A stretch of DNA of 11,619 bases from Paracoccaceae bacterium (GCA_007128865.1 SKWP01000231.1:1-11619); one strand, 5' to 3'; shown: positions 1 through 8,119, counted from the first letter of the stretch. Translations and numbers: made by a program. Notes: a model not told the origin generated them from the sequence alone.

Positions 1-128
1 ATGACGCGGTGCTGGAAGACGCGATCCGCGCCGCCATCGCCCGCAAGCCGAAGGGCCATGATTTCGACTATTCGCGCCAGAAGATCGATGGCCAGGTCAG
101 CCGTCACATGAGCCATACGGGGGGATAG
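1..128 (+). CDS. C-terminal end of an unidentified protein (partial at window start)
   Basis: An open frame enters from the left edge (first complete codon at base 3) and ends at a TAG at 126-128, giving 41 visible residues. The stretch is rich in charged residues and ends in HMSHTGG. Codon use is strongly G/C-ending, like the neighbouring genes, which supports real coding. I do not recognise the family from so short a tail, and no domain or catalytic motif can be assigned. The next gene starts about 125 bases downstream on the same strand, so the two could share a transcript, but nothing in the sequence proves it. Confidence 0.55.
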   Translation, partial: DAVLEDAIRAAIARKPKGHDFDYSRQKIDGQVSRHMSHTGG

Positions 129-254
129 GGCGCGCTTCCCGCCATCGGGGGCGTGTCTGCCGATGGTGTTCATCCGGCCCTCGTTGCGGCAACGGCAGAG
201 CGGGCCGGCGAACCATGCCGGCAGGCGCTGCCTCAGTGCGAACCGGAGCTTGCC

Positions 255-1112
255 ATGTCACGCGCCAGCACCCCCCCGGCCGATGCAGACGCCCGCAGGG
301 CGGTGGCGCCGGTCATCTGCTATCCGACCGGCGGTCTGCCGGCGCCCGACCTCGCGCTTTACCGTGCGGCCCGTGCCGGGGCCACGCGCCTGGCCGAAGT
401 GATCGTGCCCGCCCGCGAGGGCCGTGCCTTTCGCGTCTCGGCCGGGCAGATATTTCGCATCGCGATCGTCGATGGCCCGCAGGTTGGCGATCTCAACCTC
501 TTTGCCGCCGCCGATCTTTCCGAACACTTCTATTCGGGCAAGACGCGGGCGCTGCACGGAACCCATCTGCGGGTGGGCGACCGCATGTGGTCATGCCTTC
601 CGCATCTGCGGCCGATGGCAACGGTGATCGAGGATACGCTCGACTGGTACGGCACCGACCCGCACGGCGGCCGCGTGCATGATGTCATCGGTACCCGCTG
701 CGACCCTTACACCCATCGTCTGCTGACCGGCAGGACCTATCACCACTGCTGCCATTCCAACCTTGCCCGCGCGCTGGCCGCCGAGACAGGCCTTTCGGAA
801 AAGGCCGCCGAGGCGCATGTGCATGACGTGCTCAACGTCTTCATGTGCACCGGCTTCACCGCCGATGAAGGGCGCTATTTCATGAAGGCAACACCCGCCC
901 GGCCCGGTGACTTCATCGAATTCTTCGCCGAGATCGACCTGCTCGGCGTGCTTTCGGCCTGTCCCGGCGGGGACTGCGGGGCAGAGCATTCCAGCGATGC
1001 TGCCAGATGCCACCCGCTGCGGGTGGAAACATTCCGCCCTGCGGCGGGGGCCTTGCACGATTGGCAACCGCCGGCGCATCCGGACCGGATGCACGACCAC
1101 GGAACGGCTTGA
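255..1112 (+). CDS. DUF1989 / urea carboxylase-associated family protein
   Basis: The 285-residue product matches the DUF1989 (urea carboxylase-associated) family. Recognisable parts are the early segment EVIVPAREGRAFRVSAGQ, the GDLNLFAAADLSEHFYSGKTR region, the HGTHLRVGDRMWS segment and the late DEGRYFMKATPARPGDFIEF segment. Conserved Cys and His residues (RCDPYTHRL, YHHCCHSN, FMCTG) could bind a metal, but this is inference. Members often sit beside urea or allophanate degradation genes, and their biochemical role is poorly defined. The frame is open from a GTG at 153. I prefer the ATG at 255 because a CCGGAG sequence lies about six bases upstream and the family similarity begins only after it. 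The protein has no signal peptide or membrane segment and is probably cytosolic. No urease or urea amidolyase gene is visible in the window. Confidence 0.85.
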   Translation: MSRASTPPADADARRAVAPVICYPTGGLPAPDLALYRAARAGATRLAEVIVPAREGRAFRVSAGQIFRIAIVDGPQVGDLNLFAAADLSEHFYSGKTRALHGTHLRVGDRMWSCLPHLRPMATVIEDTLDWYGTDPHGGRVHDVIGTRCDPYTHRLLTGRTYHHCCHSNLARALAAETGLSEKAAEAHVHDVLNVFMCTGFTADEGRYFMKATPARPGDFIEFFAEIDLLGVLSACPGGDCGAEHSSDAARCHPLRVETFRPAAGALHDWQPPAHPDRMHDHGTA

Positions 1113-1283
1113 CGTGGCTTTGTCAGGCTTGCATGTCGCCATGCGGCCGGGCTTGCGATCCTGTCCGCGAATGCCACGTTGGCCGGAACCCGGCTGCGGA
1201 GTCGGTTGCAGATGGGGCGCTGCGATTTCTGCCAATTCGCCCCTTGCATTGGCCCGCGCCGGCCGTTACTTCACCCCGTGAGT
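1113..1283. other. Gap between the DUF1989 gene and tRNA-Arg
   Basis: I see no gene in these 171 bases. A short GCATG/CATGC hairpin at 1131-1144 lacks a T tract and is not a convincing terminator. The right end holds a possible tRNA promoter, listed separately. Confidence 0.5.
1244..1271 (+). promoter_or_regulatory. Possible promoter of tRNA-Arg
   Basis: A TTGCAT at 1244-1249 and a TTACTT at 1266-1271 are separated by 16 bases. They would place a start site a few bases before the tRNA 5' end at 1284. The -10 match is only moderate, so this is a weak call based on spacing and position. Confidence 0.3.
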
Positions 1284-1360
1284 GCACCCGTAGCTCAGCT
1301 GGATAGAGCACCAGACTACGAATCTGGGGGTCGGGAGTTCGAATCTTCCCGGGTGCGCCA
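1284..1360 (+). tRNA. tRNA-Arg (anticodon ACG), CCA encoded
   Basis: A full cloverleaf can be folded. The acceptor stem GCACCCG pairs with CGGGTGC, and the D arm is GCTC/GAGC. The anticodon stem CCAGA/TCTGG encloses the loop CTACGAA, with anticodon ACG at 1318-1320. The T arm is GGGAG/CTTCC with loop TTCGAAT. A discriminator G at 1357 is followed by an encoded CCA at 1358-1360. The anticodon A34 would normally be edited to inosine by TadA, so that this tRNA reads CGU, CGC and CGA arginine codons. No degradation is visible and it should be functional. Its 3' end lies only eight bases from the end of a recombinase remnant. Confidence 0.97.
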
Positions 1361-1368
1361 TCTCAACA

Positions 1369-1817
1369 TTATCCTGCGCGCAGGTCTGCCAAGACCTTGA
1401 AAGGCAATGCTGTTTTCGGGTTTCGAGCAGCTTGCATCCTGCAATGGCTGATGGGCTCCAGAAAGGCCGATCCGAGCACTGCTCTCTTCCACTTCAGGCA
1501 GTAATTTCTCTTTCTGATACAAAGGCCTGACAGGATTTCATGGGCGAGTTCGAACGACTCCTCCAGGGTGTGCCTTGGTTTGCCGACTGAAAGCGGCTCT
1601 TCCTCCACCAGGCGCTGCTCGCGCTCCAGCTGCAAGACCTTCGTCTCGTAAGCCGGATCACCGGCTGGCTGGCTTCCACGATCCGGTCGAGAAGCTGATC
1701 GATCTGCTTTTTGATTCTTCGGAGGAGCTTGCCCAGCGAGTCCTTCGCTGCCTCTCTGGATTGTGCCAGTAGCCATGCAGCAGCATTGACGCGATCATGA
1801 CGGGCGGAAGATAACAT
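1369..1817 (-). pseudogene. Decayed C-terminal remnant of a large serine site-specific recombinase
   Basis: Two overlapping minus-strand frames together read as the C-terminal part of a resolvase/invertase-type large serine recombinase. From 1817 down to about 1656 one frame gives a coiled-coil-like segment with QIDQLLDRIVEASQPVIR. From about 1651 down to the TAA at 1369-1371 another frame continues with AYETKVLQLEREQ, GKPRHTLEESFELA, LEPISHCR and PKTALPFKVL, which are typical of the C-terminal end of this family. The shift near 1651-1656 fits loss of one G between the codons for IR and AYE. The catalytic serine domain and the zinc-ribbon part are absent: upstream of 1817 the sequence becomes the leader of the LysR gene. 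The segment between residues resembling the HEIL and LEPI stretches is also poorly conserved. It is a dead scar of a mobile element next to the tRNA gene. Confidence 0.75.
1786..1815 (+). promoter_or_regulatory. Candidate sigma-70 promoter for the LysR gene
   Basis: TTGACG at 1786-1791 (five of six to consensus) and GATAAC at 1810-1815 (four of six) are 18 bases apart. Transcription would begin near 1822, leaving a leader of about 70 bases before the preferred LysR start at 1894. This also argues against the in-frame GTG at 1822 as the translation start. The elements lie inside the antisense recombinase remnant. Confidence 0.45.
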
Positions 1818-1893
1818 CGAGGTGGGTCAAATCCCGGTGGCGATGCCGGGTCAGTTCTCAGGTGCACTCAAAAACATGCATCCAGGCGCCGAC

Positions 1894-2832
1894 ATGGTCA
1901 CGCTCAAACAACTGGAAACACTGATCTGGATCGTGCAGACGGGGTCGTTCCAGCGTGCCGCGGCACGGTTGAACATGACACAGTCAACGGTATCCAAGCG
2001 CATTCAGGAACTGGAGCGAGAGGTGGGTTTTGCGGTTTTCGACCGCTCCTACCGGTCGGCCAGGTTGACCGAACAGGGCAGCAGGCTTCTGGAACTCGGT
2101 CAATCCATGCTCGATATCGGCACCGAGATCGCACAGATTTCCAACTCCGAGCGCCTGCGACGCCGGCCCTTGCGGATCGGCGTGACCGAACTGGTTGCGA
2201 TGACGTGGCTTCCCGCGCTGGTCAGGCATCTGCGCGATGCCTACCCCGATCTGGACATCCGGACCGAAGTCGACCTTGGTCGCGCGATCTTCACGCGCCT
2301 GCAGCAGCACGGCCTCGACTTCGCAATCCTGCCGGGGGCCTTTCATGACAGGAATGTGCATTCGGTGCAGATCGACGAGGTCAGCAATGTCTGGATGAGC
2401 GCGGCCGCCGTCCATCCGGAGGTTCAGAGGCTCGGAAATCACCGACGGATGCCGGTCACCTTCATTTCGCAGGGTTCCCAGTCCGGATCCGGTGCCTGGA
2501 TAGAGGCCTGGCTTCGCCGCCACGATTTCCGCTTCGAACGCAGTGTGGCGTGCAACAGCCTGCTTGCGATCGCCGGGCTGATCACCTCGGGGATTGGCAT
2601 CAGCTATCTGCCGAAAGCGAGTTTTGCGCCCCTGGTGGCGGCCGGACGGCTGCGCAGCATTCCTTCGGACCCGCCGCTTCCTTCGGTGCCTTATTCGATC
2701 ATGCACCATGTCGATGCACCGTCCGACTGGGTCGCTCCGATGGTCGAGGCTGCGTTGCGGTTGTCTGACTTTTCGGGAACCTCGCGCCGGTCCGGGCTGA
2801 TCCTGGCCCCGGCCAACCCGCCTCCGGAATGA
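1894..2832 (+). CDS. LysR-type transcriptional regulator
   Basis: The 312-residue product has LysR architecture and length. Residues about 4-62 form the winged helix-turn-helix, with the recognition region at residues 18-41 (SFQRAAARLNMTQSTVSKR). A linker helix follows, then a periplasmic-binding-protein-like effector domain from about residue 90 (RPLRIGVTELVAM) to about 290. The frame is open back to a GTG at 1822. I choose the ATG at 1894 because the HTH normally starts a few residues from the N terminus and an AGG lies about seven bases upstream. The ATG at 1876 is an alternative. The gene lies directly upstream of, and codirectional with, the hyuA-hyuB-TRAP genes, so it probably senses their substrate or a breakdown product. 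Its DNA site could be the repeat-bearing gap at 2823-2863. The ligand cannot be read from sequence. Confidence 0.93.
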   Translation: MVTLKQLETLIWIVQTGSFQRAAARLNMTQSTVSKRIQELEREVGFAVFDRSYRSARLTEQGSRLLELGQSMLDIGTEIAQISNSERLRRRPLRIGVTELVAMTWLPALVRHLRDAYPDLDIRTEVDLGRAIFTRLQQHGLDFAILPGAFHDRNVHSVQIDEVSNVWMSAAAVHPEVQRLGNHRRMPVTFISQGSQSGSGAWIEAWLRRHDFRFERSVACNSLLAIAGLITSGIGISYLPKASFAPLVAAGRLRSIPSDPPLPSVPYSIMHHVDAPSDWVAPMVEAALRLSDFSGTSRRSGLILAPANPPPE

Positions 2833-2863
2833 TCGATTTCCGGAATGCTTCAAACATCGATTT
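2823..2863. promoter_or_regulatory. Interleaved short direct repeats upstream of hyuA (candidate operator)
   Basis: TCCGGAATG occurs at 2823-2831, overlapping the LysR stop codon, and again at 2839-2847, a 16-base period. ATCGATTT occurs at 2832-2839 and 2856-2863. The second TCCGGAATG copy contains most of the perfect palindrome TTCCGGAA (2838-2845). The gap 2833-2905 is more AT-rich than its surroundings. This is the most likely regulator-binding region for the downstream operon, but no canonical promoter is clear. A TTGACC at 2881-2886 has no good -10 partner. Confidence 0.35.
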
Positions 2864-2952
2864 TTTCGCTATTCGCCTTGTTGACCGACTGCTAACCTTT
2901 TCTTTGCGGCGCAGAACGCGCGCAAACGGCCAGTGCTGCTGCGGGGGGATGC

Positions 2953-5112
2953 ATGGATCAGCCTCGACACGAATCCCGAAGTGCCGGCTTTCGCATTGGC
3001 GTGGACATCGGCGGTACCTTCACCGATGTCGTGCTTCTGGACGAGGCTGACGGAAACGTCGAGGTGGTGAAGGTGCCGACGGTGCCTTCCGATCCGTCCG
3101 AGGGCTTTCTGCACGGTCTCGACGTTGCTCTCTCGCGCTTTGGTGTTGCGCCGGCGGCGGTCGGTTTCCTGGTCCACGGGACCACCGTTGCAACCAACAC
3201 GATCATTCAGGGGCAGGGGGCTAGGGCGGGGCTGATCACCTCGGCGGGCTTTTCCGACGTCCTGGAGATAGGCTATCAGACCCGGCCGTCGCTTTACGAA
3301 CTGGCGTATTCCAAGCCGACGCCACTTGTCCCGCGTCACATGACCGCCGGAGTGCCCGAGCGGATTGGCCCCGAAGGCGAGGTGCTGGTGCCGCTGGATG
3401 AAGAGGCCACTGCCGCGGCCGCAAGGCGCCTGGTGGCAGCGGGTGCCGAAGCCATCGCCATAGCTTTCCTGCACGCCTACCGTGACCCGACCCACGAACG
3501 CCGCGCGGCCGAAATCGTCCGGCAGGTCGCGCCCGGGATCGACGTGGTCACGTCCTCCGGCGTGTGCCCCGAGTATCGCGAATACCCCCGGACAAGCACC
3601 GCAGTCGTCAACACCGTGCTGGTGCCAAGGGTCGCGCCCTATCTGGCGAGGCTGGAGACACGGCTTGCCGATCTGGGGCTGTCGGCCCCGCTGCATCTGA
3701 TGACGTCCAGTGGCGGCATCATGACCTCGGATACCGCCAAGCGGCTTCCGGTGCATCTGGTCGAATCCGGGCCTGCCGCTGGCGTGATCGGCGCGGCCTT
3801 CGTCGCCGAAGACTTCTCGGATCCGGACATCGGGCGGCGCATCCTCGCGCTCGACATCGGCGGTACCACGGCCAAGGCCGCACTCGTGCAGGACGGTACG
3901 CCGGCACTTGCCGAGGAATTCGAGGTCGGCGCCGCCATGGTGCCGCATTCCACCGCTGCCCGCGGCCAGGGCTATCCGGTCAAGTTGCCGGTGGTGAGCC
4001 TGGTCGAGATCGGCGCCGGCGGCGGATCGATCGCCGCGATCGACCCGGGCGGTGCGCTGGCAGTGGGCCCCCAAAGCGCCGGGGCGGTGCCGGGACCGGT
4101 CTGCTATGGTCAGGGCGGGAACGAACCCACCATTACCGATGCGAATCTGGTCCTGGGCCGGCTGAACCCGGATTTCTTCCTCGGGGGAGCGCTGAAGATA
4201 CAGGCCGAGGCGGCACATGCCGCAATCGATGAGCGCATCGCCCGGCCGCTTGGGCTGGATGCGGAGTCCGCGGCGCGGATGATCATCGAGATCGCCAACG
4301 CCAAGATGATCGCCGCACTCCAGCTGATTTCGGTTCGTCGCGGAATCGATCCGCGGGAATACACGCTGGTTGTATCTGGCGGGGCAGGGCCGGTGCATGC
4401 GGCAGCGATTGCCCGCGACATGGCCATTCCCGCAGTGCTGGTGCCGCCGACGCCAGGCCTGAACTCTGCTCTTGGGTTGCTGGCGGCCGACATCAAGCAC
4501 GAGACCGTGCGCTCGGTCTTCCGCCCGCTCGCCGAGATCGAGCGTGGCTGGCTTGACGGGCTGCTTGCCGAACTTACCCAGGCAGGCCGTGGCCTGCTGG
4601 CGGCCGAACATGTTTCCGGGTCGTGCATGTCGGTGATATGCGAGGCCGAGGTGTGCTATCGCGGGCAGAACTATCCGCTGCGCATACCCGTCGAGCCGGG
4701 GCACGACGGCCCGGCAGAGATCGATGCCGCATTCCGGGCCGAGCATGAACGCGCCTACGGCTTTGGCAGCGCCACCGAAGACACGGCGCTGCTGAATCTG
4801 CGCGTGACCGCGGTCGGGCGGGTTGACCGCCCGACATTGCGCAAACTGGCGCCGAGACCGGCGGGCGAACGGCCCGAACCCGCGTCCCGGCGCAGGGTGG
4901 TCTTCGACACGGCGACGGACTGCCCGATCTACCGGCGCGCGGATCTTCTGGCGGGTGACCGTATCGCGGGGCCCGCAATCATCGAGCAGATGGACACGAC
5001 GATTGTCGTGCCGCCGAAGGCAGAGGCCCGCGTCGATGCCGGCGGCTGTCTGCTCATCGTGCTGTCCGACTCCGCTGAAGGGGGCAGAAACCATGCAGAC
5101 CAATCCCGCTGA
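2953..5112 (+). CDS. hyuA: Hydantoinase/oxoprolinase subunit A (ATP-dependent ring-opening or carboxylase-type)
   Basis: The 719-residue product is a full-length HyuA-family subunit with the ASKHA ATPase fold. The N-terminal domain (about 14-190) carries the phosphate motif DIGGTFTD (18-25) and VHGTT (74-78). The central hydantoinase A domain (about 205-500) carries the second phosphate motif DIGGTTAKA (301-309), GAGGGS (354-359) and the SGGAGPVHA segment. A C-terminal domain completes it. Family members couple ATP hydrolysis to opening of cyclic amides (N-methylhydantoin, 5-oxoproline) or, in relatives, to carboxylation of ketones. No acetone-carboxylase-type gamma subunit is nearby, which favours ring opening. 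It should pair with the HyuB encoded directly downstream, whose start overlaps this gene by 20 bases. The ATG at 2953 follows a G-rich stretch at 2941-2948. An out-of-frame ATG at 2949 overlaps it. The substrate is unknown. Confidence 0.93.
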   Translation: MDQPRHESRSAGFRIGVDIGGTFTDVVLLDEADGNVEVVKVPTVPSDPSEGFLHGLDVALSRFGVAPAAVGFLVHGTTVATNTIIQGQGARAGLITSAGFSDVLEIGYQTRPSLYELAYSKPTPLVPRHMTAGVPERIGPEGEVLVPLDEEATAAAARRLVAAGAEAIAIAFLHAYRDPTHERRAAEIVRQVAPGIDVVTSSGVCPEYREYPRTSTAVVNTVLVPRVAPYLARLETRLADLGLSAPLHLMTSSGGIMTSDTAKRLPVHLVESGPAAGVIGAAFVAEDFSDPDIGRRILALDIGGTTAKAALVQDGTPALAEEFEVGAAMVPHSTAARGQGYPVKLPVVSLVEIGAGGGSIAAIDPGGALAVGPQSAGAVPGPVCYGQGGNEPTITDANLVLGRLNPDFFLGGALKIQAEAAHAAIDERIARPLGLDAESAARMIIEIANAKMIAALQLISVRRGIDPREYTLVVSGGAGPVHAAAIARDMAIPAVLVPPTPGLNSALGLLAADIKHETVRSVFRPLAEIERGWLDGLLAELTQAGRGLLAAEHVSGSCMSVICEAEVCYRGQNYPLRIPVEPGHDGPAEIDAAFRAEHERAYGFGSATEDTALLNLRVTAVGRVDRPTLRKLAPRPAGERPEPASRRRVVFDTATDCPIYRRADLLAGDRIAGPAIIEQMDTTIVVPPKAEARVDAGGCLLIVLSDSAEGGRNHADQSR

Positions 5113-6829
5113 CGCGGCCGATGGTGCCATTGCCCGGCCCGACATGGACCCGGTAACCTTCGAGGTCCTGCGCAACGCCCTGATCAACATCACCGAGGAA
5201 ATGGCGCTGACGATCCGCCGCGCCGCCTATTCCACCAACATCAAGACCCGGGCCGATTTTTCCTGCGCGTTCTTCGACAACGGTCTGCGTTGCATCGCGC
5301 AGTCCTTTGCCCAGCCTGCGCATCTGGTTTCGATGGCAACCATCGCGCCGGCGGCGATCCGCGAATGGGGCCCCGACAGGATGGCGCCGGGCGACGCCTT
5401 TCTGGTCAATGACCCGCATCGCGGTGCGAGCCATCTCAATGACATCACCTGCATCTCTCCGGTCTACCTGGGCAGCCGCCGGCTCGGCTATCTCGCCAAC
5501 ATGGCCCATCATGTGGATGTCGGCGGTTCCTCTGCCGCCAGTCTCGGGGTGAACCGCGAACTGTTCCAGGAGGGTATCATCATCCCACCCACGCGCGTTG
5601 CAGTCGGCGGCGACATCGATCGCAACGTGCTGGGTTTCCTGCTCGAAAACGTGCGTGCGCGGCGCGAGACCAACGGCGATCTGCGCGCGCAGCTGTCGGC
5701 CAACTTCGTTGGGCAAAGGCGGATCGCGGAGCTCGCCGGGAAATACGATCCCGATACGCTGGAGGCCTTCTTCGACGAGTTGATCGCCTATACCGAGCGC
5801 TGGACGCGACGTGACATCGACCGGCTTCCTCAGGGCACATGGGAGGCCGAGGCCTTCCGCGACGATGACGGCTTTTCCGACGATCCGGTGCGACTGAAGG
5901 CTCGCGTTTCAATCGGCGGCGGCCGCATCGTGGTCGATGTCAGCGGATCATCGGAACAGCGCGCCTCGCCGATAAACTGCACACGGGCGATGGCCAGCTG
6001 CTGCCTTGCGTTCGTCGCAAAGAGTCTGGTGTCGCAGGAGATTTCGCTGAACTCCGGTTTCCTTTCCTGCATCGAGGTGGTTGGGCCGGATGGGCTGGCC
6101 TGTACCGCGGTGCGCCCCGCGGCCGTGGTCGGCGGCTGGGAGATGGGCCAGAAACTGACCGAGCTCATCCTGCTGGCGCTGCATCCCGCGCTGCCCGAGG
6201 TGATTCCCGCGTCCGGAAAGGCGCTGATCGTCAACCTTGGCTTCGGGGGTCAGGATCCGAAGCGCGGCGAGTTCTATTGCTACATGGAAACGGTGGCCGG
6301 CGGTGGCGGCGGGCGTCCTGCAAGCGATGGTGCAATCGCGGTGCAGACCAACCTCCACAACACCGAGAACGCGCCGATCGAGGAAGTCGAGATGAACTAT
6401 CCGATCCGCATCGCCCGTTACGAACTGATCCCCGATTCCGGCGGGGCCGGGCGGTTCCGGGGCGGGCTGGGCGTGCGGCGGGATTTCCAGTTTCCGGATG
6501 CCGACTGCATCTTCACCATCCTTTCGGACGGCCGCAGATTCGCGCCCTGGGGCCTTGCCGGCGGAAGCGAAGGCAGGCCTGCGCGCTATGTGCTCGATCC
6601 CGACGGTGAATGCCGCGACCTGCCGTCAAAGGTAACGCTGACGGTGCCCAGGGGCGGCGTGGTCAGCGTCCAGACCCCGGGCGGCGGCGGTTTCGGGCCG
6701 GCGGCCGAGCGCGACCGGGAAGCGTTGGCGCGTGACCTGCGCAACGGATATGTCTCGGAGGCTGCCGCGACTGACTTCTACGGGCTGGACCCGGCGCAGG
6801 CTCGTGCCATCGGGGCCCGGGAAGGATGA
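5093..6829 (+). CDS. hyuB: Hydantoinase/oxoprolinase subunit B
   Basis: The 578-residue product is a HyuB-family subunit of normal length. It opens with the usual MDPVTFEVLRNAL block (18-30), then NDPHRGASHLND (from residue 106) and AHHVDVGG (138-145), which carry candidate metal or substrate ligands. It ends near the family's glycine-rich TPGGGGFGP motif. Together with HyuA it should form the cytosolic ATP-dependent amidohydrolase, with the B chain supplying the hydrolytic centre. The frame is open upstream into hyuA. I choose the ATG at 5093 because AAGGGGG lies about eight bases upstream and family similarity begins just after it. It overlaps hyuA by 20 bases and the next gene by 4 bases (ATGA), which indicates translational coupling in one operon. 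Confidence 0.93.
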   Translation: MQTNPADAADGAIARPDMDPVTFEVLRNALINITEEMALTIRRAAYSTNIKTRADFSCAFFDNGLRCIAQSFAQPAHLVSMATIAPAAIREWGPDRMAPGDAFLVNDPHRGASHLNDITCISPVYLGSRRLGYLANMAHHVDVGGSSAASLGVNRELFQEGIIIPPTRVAVGGDIDRNVLGFLLENVRARRETNGDLRAQLSANFVGQRRIAELAGKYDPDTLEAFFDELIAYTERWTRRDIDRLPQGTWEAEAFRDDDGFSDDPVRLKARVSIGGGRIVVDVSGSSEQRASPINCTRAMASCCLAFVAKSLVSQEISLNSGFLSCIEVVGPDGLACTAVRPAAVVGGWEMGQKLTELILLALHPALPEVIPASGKALIVNLGFGGQDPKRGEFYCYMETVAGGGGGRPASDGAIAVQTNLHNTENAPIEEVEMNYPIRIARYELIPDSGGAGRFRGGLGVRRDFQFPDADCIFTILSDGRRFAPWGLAGGSEGRPARYVLDPDGECRDLPSKVTLTVPRGGVVSVQTPGGGGFGPAAERDREALARDLRNGYVSEAAATDFYGLDPAQARAIGAREG

Positions 6830-8118
6830 CCACGCTTGCCATCCTTGGCATGTTCGTCGGTTTCCTGTTCCTTCGAGTGCCGGTGGCGCTGGCGATGCTG
6901 TTTGCCACCCTCGTCACGCTGGTCTTTCTGGTCAATGTGCCGCTGGTGGTGATTCCACAATTCATCGTCGCCGCGACCGCGCGCTTCGAGTTTCTGGCGA
7001 TCCCGTTCTTCATCCTGGCCGCAGAGTTGATGAACTCAACCGGCATGACGATGCGAATCTTCCGGTTTGCCAATGTGCTTACGGGATGGCTGCGCGGCGG
7101 ACTGATGCAGGTCAACATTGCTGCATCGGTGATCTTTGCCGGTATCTCGGGCACTGCGGTTGCCGATGCCGCCGGGCTTGGGCGGGTGCAGATCGAGGCC
7201 ATGCGGCGTGCCGGGTACCGGCTGCCGGACGCGGCCGGGATCACCCTTGCCTCGTGCATCATCGGGCCGCTCGTTCCGCCCTCGGTGATCGCGGTCATCT
7301 ACGCGATCAGCGCCGAGGTGTCGGTGGGCCGCATGCTTCTGGCCGGGCTGGCGCCGGGGCTGCTGCTTGCCGCAGCGCTGATGCTGACCGTCTACTGGCG
7401 CGCGCGAACCGGCCGGCTTTACGTGCCGGAGGTTGTCCTGCCGACGCGGAAGGAAAGGCGTATCGCCCTGCGCGAGGGGCTGCCTGCAATCGGCGCGCCC
7501 TTCATCATCCTCTACGGCATTGTCAGCGGCGTCATCACCCCGACCGAGGCCGGCGTCGCGGCCTGTGTCTATGCGATACTTGTGGCGGCGTTCTGGTATC
7601 GTGACCTGACCTTCGCCCATCTCAAGGCATCGTTCATCCGCGCTACGCTGGCGTCGTCGATGATCATGTTCATCATCGCCTGCGCGTCGGTGATGTCGTT
7701 CGTGATCACACGCGAACAGGCCGCCAACGACGCGGTGCGCCTGCTCTTCCTGATTTCCGAGAACTTCTGGCTGCAGCTTCTGCTGATCAATCTGTTCCTG
7801 TTCCTTGTCGGCTGCTTTGTCGAAGGGATCCCGGCGATGCTGATCCTGATCCCGGTGATGCTGCCACTGGCCACGCAGATCGGCCTGGACCCGGTGCATT
7901 TTGGCTGCATCCTGATCTTCAACCTTCTCGTCGGCATCATCACGCCGCCGATGGGTGTCGGATTGCTGATCATGGCAAACATCACGGGCCTGTCGGTCTG
8001 GAGCGTGTTTCGCGGTGCCTTGCCCTTCCTGCTACCGCTGTTTGTCACGCTGATGCTGATTACCTATGTGCCGCAGATTTCGCTGTTCCTGCCCGACCTC
8101 ATGTTCGGGAGGCGCTGA
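6826..8118 (+). CDS. dctM: TRAP transporter large permease subunit (DctM family)
   Basis: The 430-residue, very hydrophobic protein has the length and motifs of DctM, the inner-membrane transport channel of sodium-driven TRAP systems. Visible family signatures include AASVIFAGISGTAVADAAG in the first half, CIIGPLVPPSVIAV, and the repeat-related GIITPPMGVGLLIMANITG in the second half. About a dozen membrane segments are expected. It starts at an ATG that overlaps the hyuB stop (ATGA), with GGGAAGG immediately before it. The small permease begins two bases after its stop codon. It should import the substrate degraded by HyuAB. Confidence 0.95.
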   Translation: MTTLAILGMFVGFLFLRVPVALAMLFATLVTLVFLVNVPLVVIPQFIVAATARFEFLAIPFFILAAELMNSTGMTMRIFRFANVLTGWLRGGLMQVNIAASVIFAGISGTAVADAAGLGRVQIEAMRRAGYRLPDAAGITLASCIIGPLVPPSVIAVIYAISAEVSVGRMLLAGLAPGLLLAAALMLTVYWRARTGRLYVPEVVLPTRKERRIALREGLPAIGAPFIILYGIVSGVITPTEAGVAACVYAILVAAFWYRDLTFAHLKASFIRATLASSMIMFIIACASVMSFVITREQAANDAVRLLFLISENFWLQLLLINLFLFLVGCFVEGIPAMLILIPVMLPLATQIGLDPVHFGCILIFNLLVGIITPPMGVGLLIMANITGLSVWSVFRGALPFLLPLFVTLMLITYVPQISLFLPDLMFGRR

Positions 8119-8119
8119 C

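Noticed and set aside
591..1249. Minus-strand open frames over the DUF1989 gene and the following gap
   Set aside because: The plus-strand frame has clear family similarity. The antisense products show no motifs.
1373..1397. Short palindromes (CCTGCGCGCAGG and AGGTCT/AGACCT) just after the tRNA as a terminator
   Set aside because: The first has no loop and neither is followed by a T tract. They lie in the coding remnant of the recombinase.
1316..1522. Small minus-strand frame running through the tRNA
   Set aside because: It is the antisense of the tRNA joined to an out-of-frame reading of the recombinase remnant, a common artefact.
1822..1893. N-terminal extension of LysR from a GTG at 1822
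   Set aside because: It coincides with the predicted transcription start, would add residues before the HTH not usual for the family, and has no better ribosome binding site.
2881..2909. TTGACC at 2881 as the -35 element of a hyuA promoter
   Set aside because: The properly spaced -10 position reads TTGCGG, too far from consensus to support a call.
2869..5193. Very long minus-strand open frame opposite hyuA
   Set aside because: It mirrors hyuA in an antisense frame, is rich in Arg, Gly, His and Pro, and resembles no family. Long antisense frames are common in GC-rich genes.
2953..6829. HyuA/HyuB as acetone or acetophenone carboxylase subunits
   Set aside because: Not excluded by the fold, but no gamma-type or other carboxylase subunit is present and the amine oxidase neighbour fits ring opening better.
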